A stretch of 7,418 nt of DNA from an uncultured bacterium (GTDB lineage: Bacteria; Bacillota_A; Clostridia; Lachnospirales; Lachnospiraceae). The stretch lies in contig CAJMOO010000086.1 of the NCBI GenBank assembly GCA_905215045.1, positions 1-7,418 of the forward strand, in the 5' to 3' direction. Below the pieces are notes generated by a model, which was given only the letters and a program-made list of their open reading frames with translations, searched no databases and was not told where the DNA came from. Below are positions 5,287 through 7,418 of the stretch, piece after piece. A program made the translations under genes and the position numbers. Numbering within the stretch: position 1 is the stretch's first letter; each line of letters starts with the position of its first letter.

Positions 5287-6387
5287 ATGACTTTAGAAGA
5301 AGAATATCGTCTATCCTGCTATGAGGAACTGACGACTCTTGGAAATCACAATCATATATATTTAATCAAACACAAGTTGTCTGGTGAAATTTTCGTTAAG
5401 AAAGTTTTATCCAGATTTTCTTTGAATGTTTATAAACAGTTGAGGGACTTACAAATCTCCGGAATTCCAAAAATTCATGACCTGATCCTTGAAAATGATT
5501 CTTTAATCCTGATTGAAGATTATATTCATGGACAAACTTTGGAACAGTTGCTTGAGGAACAGACAACACTGGTCTATTCGGATGCTCTTGCGATCATGCG
5601 TAGGCTTTGTGATATTTTAAAATCACTTCATGCTCTGACTCCACCAATCATTCATCGTGATCTGAAATTATCGAATATCATTTTGACCAGTGAAAATCTT
5701 GTCTATATCGTGGATTTCGATACTGCCAGATATTATGAATCTGGGCAAGAGCAGGACACGGAATTACTTGGAACGAAAGAATATGCCCCTCCAGAACAGT
5801 ATGGATTTGGGCAATCTGATGCCCGATCTGATATTTATGCGTTGGGAATTATTTTTAATCGCTTATTGACAGGGGAATATCCGAAACATCAATTGGCTGA
5901 TGACCGATACCGTTCCATCATTTCAAAATGTATCCGCTGGAATCCTGAAGAACGTTTCCAGACGGTTGAGGAACTTAAGACAGCTTTACACGATAATATT
6001 TCCTCTGATATTGGAAAACCTGGATTTACGCTTTCTTCGATACATTCTGATATTCCAGGATTTCGTACTGGAAAGCTGTGGAAAATGATCTTAGCATTCT
6101 TCGGGTATCTCTCTTTTCTTTACTGTAGTATGACTTCAGATTTCACAAATGCAAAAACCGGACTTCCTCTAACTGGGCTACAACTATGGCATGAACGTTT
6201 TTTTGTATTTCTGATGCTGCTCAGCCTTATTTTTTATAATTTTAACTACAAAAATATCCGAACCAAATCTTTTCTGGGTCATTCTCTCCCTTTTGTACTT
6301 CGAATTGTCCTACAGTGTCTGATTTCTTTGGGGATTTTGGTCATTCTTATGATCTTTATGCTGTTAGTCGAAGAAATCATATGGTAG
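5287..6387 (+). CDS. Membrane-anchored Hanks-type Ser/Thr protein kinase
   Basis: A 366-residue kinase with a cytoplasmic N-terminal catalytic domain (about 8-235) and three hydrophobic segments at the C-terminus (about 266-284, 304-318, 336-361). Kinase landmarks: Lys38 in IFVKKVL, HRDLKLSN (123-130) with catalytic Asp125, DFD (143-145) in place of DFG, GTKEYAPPEQYG as the activation/APE segment, and DIYALGIIF as the helix-F aspartate. The nucleotide loop LGNHNHIYL lacks the GxGxxG pattern, and no clear helix-C glutamate follows Lys38. There are no PASTA repeats, so it is unlike PrkC/PknB and the sensing part would be the membrane segment. AAAGGAA (5271-5277) sits nine bases before the ATG. 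It heads a row with a small membrane protein and an HTH protein, which are plausible partners or substrates. Activity is likely, since Lys, HRD and DFD are kept; the substrate is unknown. Confidence 0.88.
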   Translation: MTLEEEYRLSCYEELTTLGNHNHIYLIKHKLSGEIFVKKVLSRFSLNVYKQLRDLQISGIPKIHDLILENDSLILIEDYIHGQTLEQLLEEQTTLVYSDALAIMRRLCDILKSLHALTPPIIHRDLKLSNIILTSENLVYIVDFDTARYYESGQEQDTELLGTKEYAPPEQYGFGQSDARSDIYALGIIFNRLLTGEYPKHQLADDRYRSIISKCIRWNPEERFQTVEELKTALHDNISSDIGKPGFTLSSIHSDIPGFRTGKLWKMILAFFGYLSFLYCSMTSDFTNAKTGLPLTGLQLWHERFFVFLMLLSLIFYNFNYKNIRTKSFLGHSLPFVLRIVLQCLISLGILVILMIFMLLVEEIIW

Positions 6388-6395
6388 GTTCTTTA

Positions 6396-6427
6396 TCGCT
6401 GGCAGTAAAAATTTACGCTGTCAGCGA
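6396..6427 (+). repeat. Imperfect hairpin after the kinase stop
   Basis: TCGCTG (6396-6401) pairs with CAGCGA (6422-6427), and the stem continues through a G-U pair, CAG/CTG, a two-base bulge and TAA/TTA. It starts nine bases after the kinase stop codon but is followed by AACATTTC rather than a T run. It is therefore a poor rho-independent terminator and more likely an mRNA-stability or attenuating element between the kinase and the next gene. Confidence 0.5.
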
Positions 6428-6432
6428 AACAT

Positions 6433-6475
6433 TTCTATATGAATATTTGCTACTCTTATTATTGTTCATATAGAA
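6433..6475 (+). promoter_or_regulatory. 11-bp perfect inverted repeat abutting the ribosome site of the membrane-protein gene
   Basis: TTCTATATGAA (6433-6443) and TTCATATAGAA (6465-6475) are exact reverse complements around a 21-base loop. The right arm overlaps the first two A's of AAGGGAGG (6474-6481), the Shine-Dalgarno sequence of the gene starting at 6490. Folding in the mRNA could hide or present the ribosome site; as DNA it could be an operator for a dimeric regulator, such as the HTH protein two genes on. No convincing -10/-35 pair was found around it. Function is inferred from position only. Confidence 0.55.
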
Positions 6476-6489
6476 GGGAGGAATTAAAT

Positions 6490-6834
6490 ATGAAAACTTG
6501 GAAATTAGTTTCTGGAATCATCTCAATTGTACTTTTTGCTTTTGTTATGTTTCAGTCTTGTGCTGCTGGAATTTCAAATTCTTTAGCAGAAAATGGGGAA
6601 AGTGGCGGTTCTGCCGGATTGATCGTTGCGATCATTTTATTGGCTGGTGGAATTGTTTCTATTGCTACAAGAAATGGTTCAAAGGGCGGTAATATCGCAC
6701 TAATTGTTTTATTTGCACTTGGTGCACTTTGCGGATTTACTATGGCAGGAAGTTATGCAGATTTAAATGTGTGGGCTGCCTGGTGTCTGATCTGTGCGGT
6801 ATTTGCAGCAGTTTCCTTAAAGAAGGGGCAATGA
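6490..6834 (+). CDS. Small four-helix membrane protein of unknown function
   Basis: This is a 114-residue hydrophobic protein with four predicted helices (about 5-22, 42-60, 67-85, 92-109). Helix 1 and helix 2 are separated by a Gly/Ser-rich, acidic loop (AENGESGGSAG); a short basic loop (RNGSKGG) follows helix 2. Helix 1 ends in FQSCAAG, which loosely resembles a lipobox but fits a plain membrane helix better. I have a memory of similar unnamed proteins in clostridia, with no function known. The ATG at 6490 is chosen over an in-frame ATG at 6439 because AAGGGAGG lies eight bases before it and the upstream 17 codons run through the inverted repeat. It lies between the kinase and the HTH gene on the same strand, so it may be a membrane partner of either. 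The 40-base gap to the next gene suggests one transcript. Confidence 0.8.
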   Translation: MKTWKLVSGIISIVLFAFVMFQSCAAGISNSLAENGESGGSAGLIVAIILLAGGIVSIATRNGSKGGNIALIVLFALGALCGFTMAGSYADLNVWAAWCLICAVFAAVSLKKGQ

Positions 6835-6874
6835 TCGTTTATTATAAGCACAAAGAGAGAAAGGATATTTACAT

Positions 6875-7321
6875 ATGCAGGATCAATTAACTGATCATTT
6901 AGATCAACAATTAAAATCTACTTCTTTGGAGAATTTTTCGAATTATCTTAAGAATCTTCAGCAGTTACCAAGCCTGCAGGATTTTTTCTCTGTTTATATT
7001 GCAAAGCATGACCTGAAAATTTCGCAGATCATCAAAAACAGTGGGATATCACAAAGCTATGCCCATGAAATCTTAAATGGAACGAAACCTCATCCTTCCA
7101 GAGATTATCTGCTGGCTTTGTGTCTTGGGGCTCATATGGATCTAAAAACCACGCAACATGCTCTGCGAATCGCACAACTCGGTGAACTTTATGCAAAAGT
7201 TCCAAGAGATGCAGCGATCATGATGCATATCAATAATGAAAAATGGAATCTCATTGATATTAATATCTTTCTGGAAGAACATGGTCTTAATGTGATTTCA
7301 CTTTCAAAGAAAATTTCATAA
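6875..7321 (+). CDS. Helix-turn-helix (XRE-like) protein of the kinase-linked clostridial type
   Basis: A 148-residue soluble protein. Residues about 34-98 contain an XRE-like helix-turn-helix: FFSVYIAKHDLKISQIIKNS, then GISQSYAHEILNGTKPHPSR as turn plus recognition helix, then DYLLALCLGAHMDL. The C-terminal part has a phrase I associate with this group, LGELYAKVPRDAAIMMHINN (102-121), followed by a helix ending EEHGLN. I recall such proteins lying next to Ser/Thr kinase genes in Lachnospiraceae, as here; that linkage is memory, not a search result. It probably binds DNA and may be phosphorylated by the kinase or act as its transcriptional output; the Ser/Thr-rich N-terminal stretch (15-22) and the HTH serines are possible targets. 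AAAGGA (6860-6865) precedes the ATG by nine bases. Terminators follow directly, so it ends the unit. Confidence 0.82.
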   Translation: MQDQLTDHLDQQLKSTSLENFSNYLKNLQQLPSLQDFFSVYIAKHDLKISQIIKNSGISQSYAHEILNGTKPHPSRDYLLALCLGAHMDLKTTQHALRIAQLGELYAKVPRDAAIMMHINNEKWNLIDINIFLEEHGLNVISLSKKIS

Positions 7322-7333
7322 ATAATAGCAAAA

Positions 7334-7365
7334 AGATCAGCTGTAAAACTTTCTACAGCTGATCT
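7334..7365 (-). terminator. Hairpin after the HTH gene; terminator-like on the minus strand
   Basis: A perfect 12-bp stem AGATCAGCTGTA/TACAGCTGATCT (7334-7345, 7354-7365) with an 8-base loop. On the plus strand no T run follows. On the minus strand the stem is followed by four further T, making TTTTT with the closing base, so it could stop transcripts from a convergent gene beyond the window. On the plus strand TCTACAG (7352-7358) can instead pair with CTGTAGA (7370-7376), an alternative fold. Confidence 0.6.
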
Positions 7366-7383
7366 CAGACTGTAGACAAACTA

Positions 7384-7413
7384 GGTGCTGGGATCATCCC
7401 AGCACCATTTTTT
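7384..7413 (+). terminator. Rho-independent terminator of the kinase/membrane/HTH cassette
   Basis: A GC-rich 9-bp perfect stem GGTGCTGGG/CCCAGCACC (7384-7392, 7398-7406) with loop ATCAT, followed by A and six T. It is the strongest stop signal on the plus strand in the window and lies about 60 bases after the HTH stop codon. Confidence 0.92.
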
Positions 7414-7418
7414 CCTTT

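Noticed and set aside
6396..6427. Rho-independent terminator between the kinase and the membrane-protein gene
   Set aside because: The stem is bulged and no T run follows; it was kept only as an imperfect hairpin.
5287..7321. Kinase cassette as a phage-defence system
   Set aside because: No nuclease, toxin, NADase or other effector domain is visible, and the neighbours are only decayed mobile elements. The context is too weak for that claim.

Overview
The window looks like a chromosomal accessory stretch from a low-GC gut clostridium, most likely Lachnospiraceae. This is an inference from AT-rich codon use, strong AGGAG-type ribosome sites, and from memory of the protein families present. 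No rRNA, tRNA or CRISPR array is visible.

Left part (1-3800, minus strand). The first 359 bases are the 5' end of a group II intron whose body lies outside the window. It sits directly behind the rho-independent terminator of a two-gene unit: a short pyruvate-kinase-like protein followed, with an ATGA overlap, by a GH13 alpha-glucosidase. Upstream is a fusion protein of a YjbR/MmcQ domain and an O6-alkylguanine-DNA alkyltransferase domain.

Middle part (3800-5290). This is a graveyard of mobile DNA. A promoter with a near-consensus Gram-positive LexA box (GAAC-N4-GTTC) reads into an IS200/IS605 remnant in which the tail of TnpA is fused in frame to an internally deleted TnpB. The right end and a well-structured omega-RNA-like 3' region survive. 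The right end abuts, and has replaced the last residues of, a frameshifted Rpn-family (PD-(D/E)XK) nuclease pseudogene on the opposite strand.

Right part (5290-7418, plus strand). Three co-directional genes encode a membrane-anchored Hanks-type Ser/Thr kinase with an atypical nucleotide loop and a DFD motif, a 114-residue four-helix membrane protein, and a helix-turn-helix protein. They end in a strong terminator. This kinase/membrane/HTH cassette is the best candidate for a little-described system. A perfect 11-bp inverted repeat touches the Shine-Dalgarno sequence of the middle gene, which suggests separate control. What the cassette senses or does cannot be read from the sequence.
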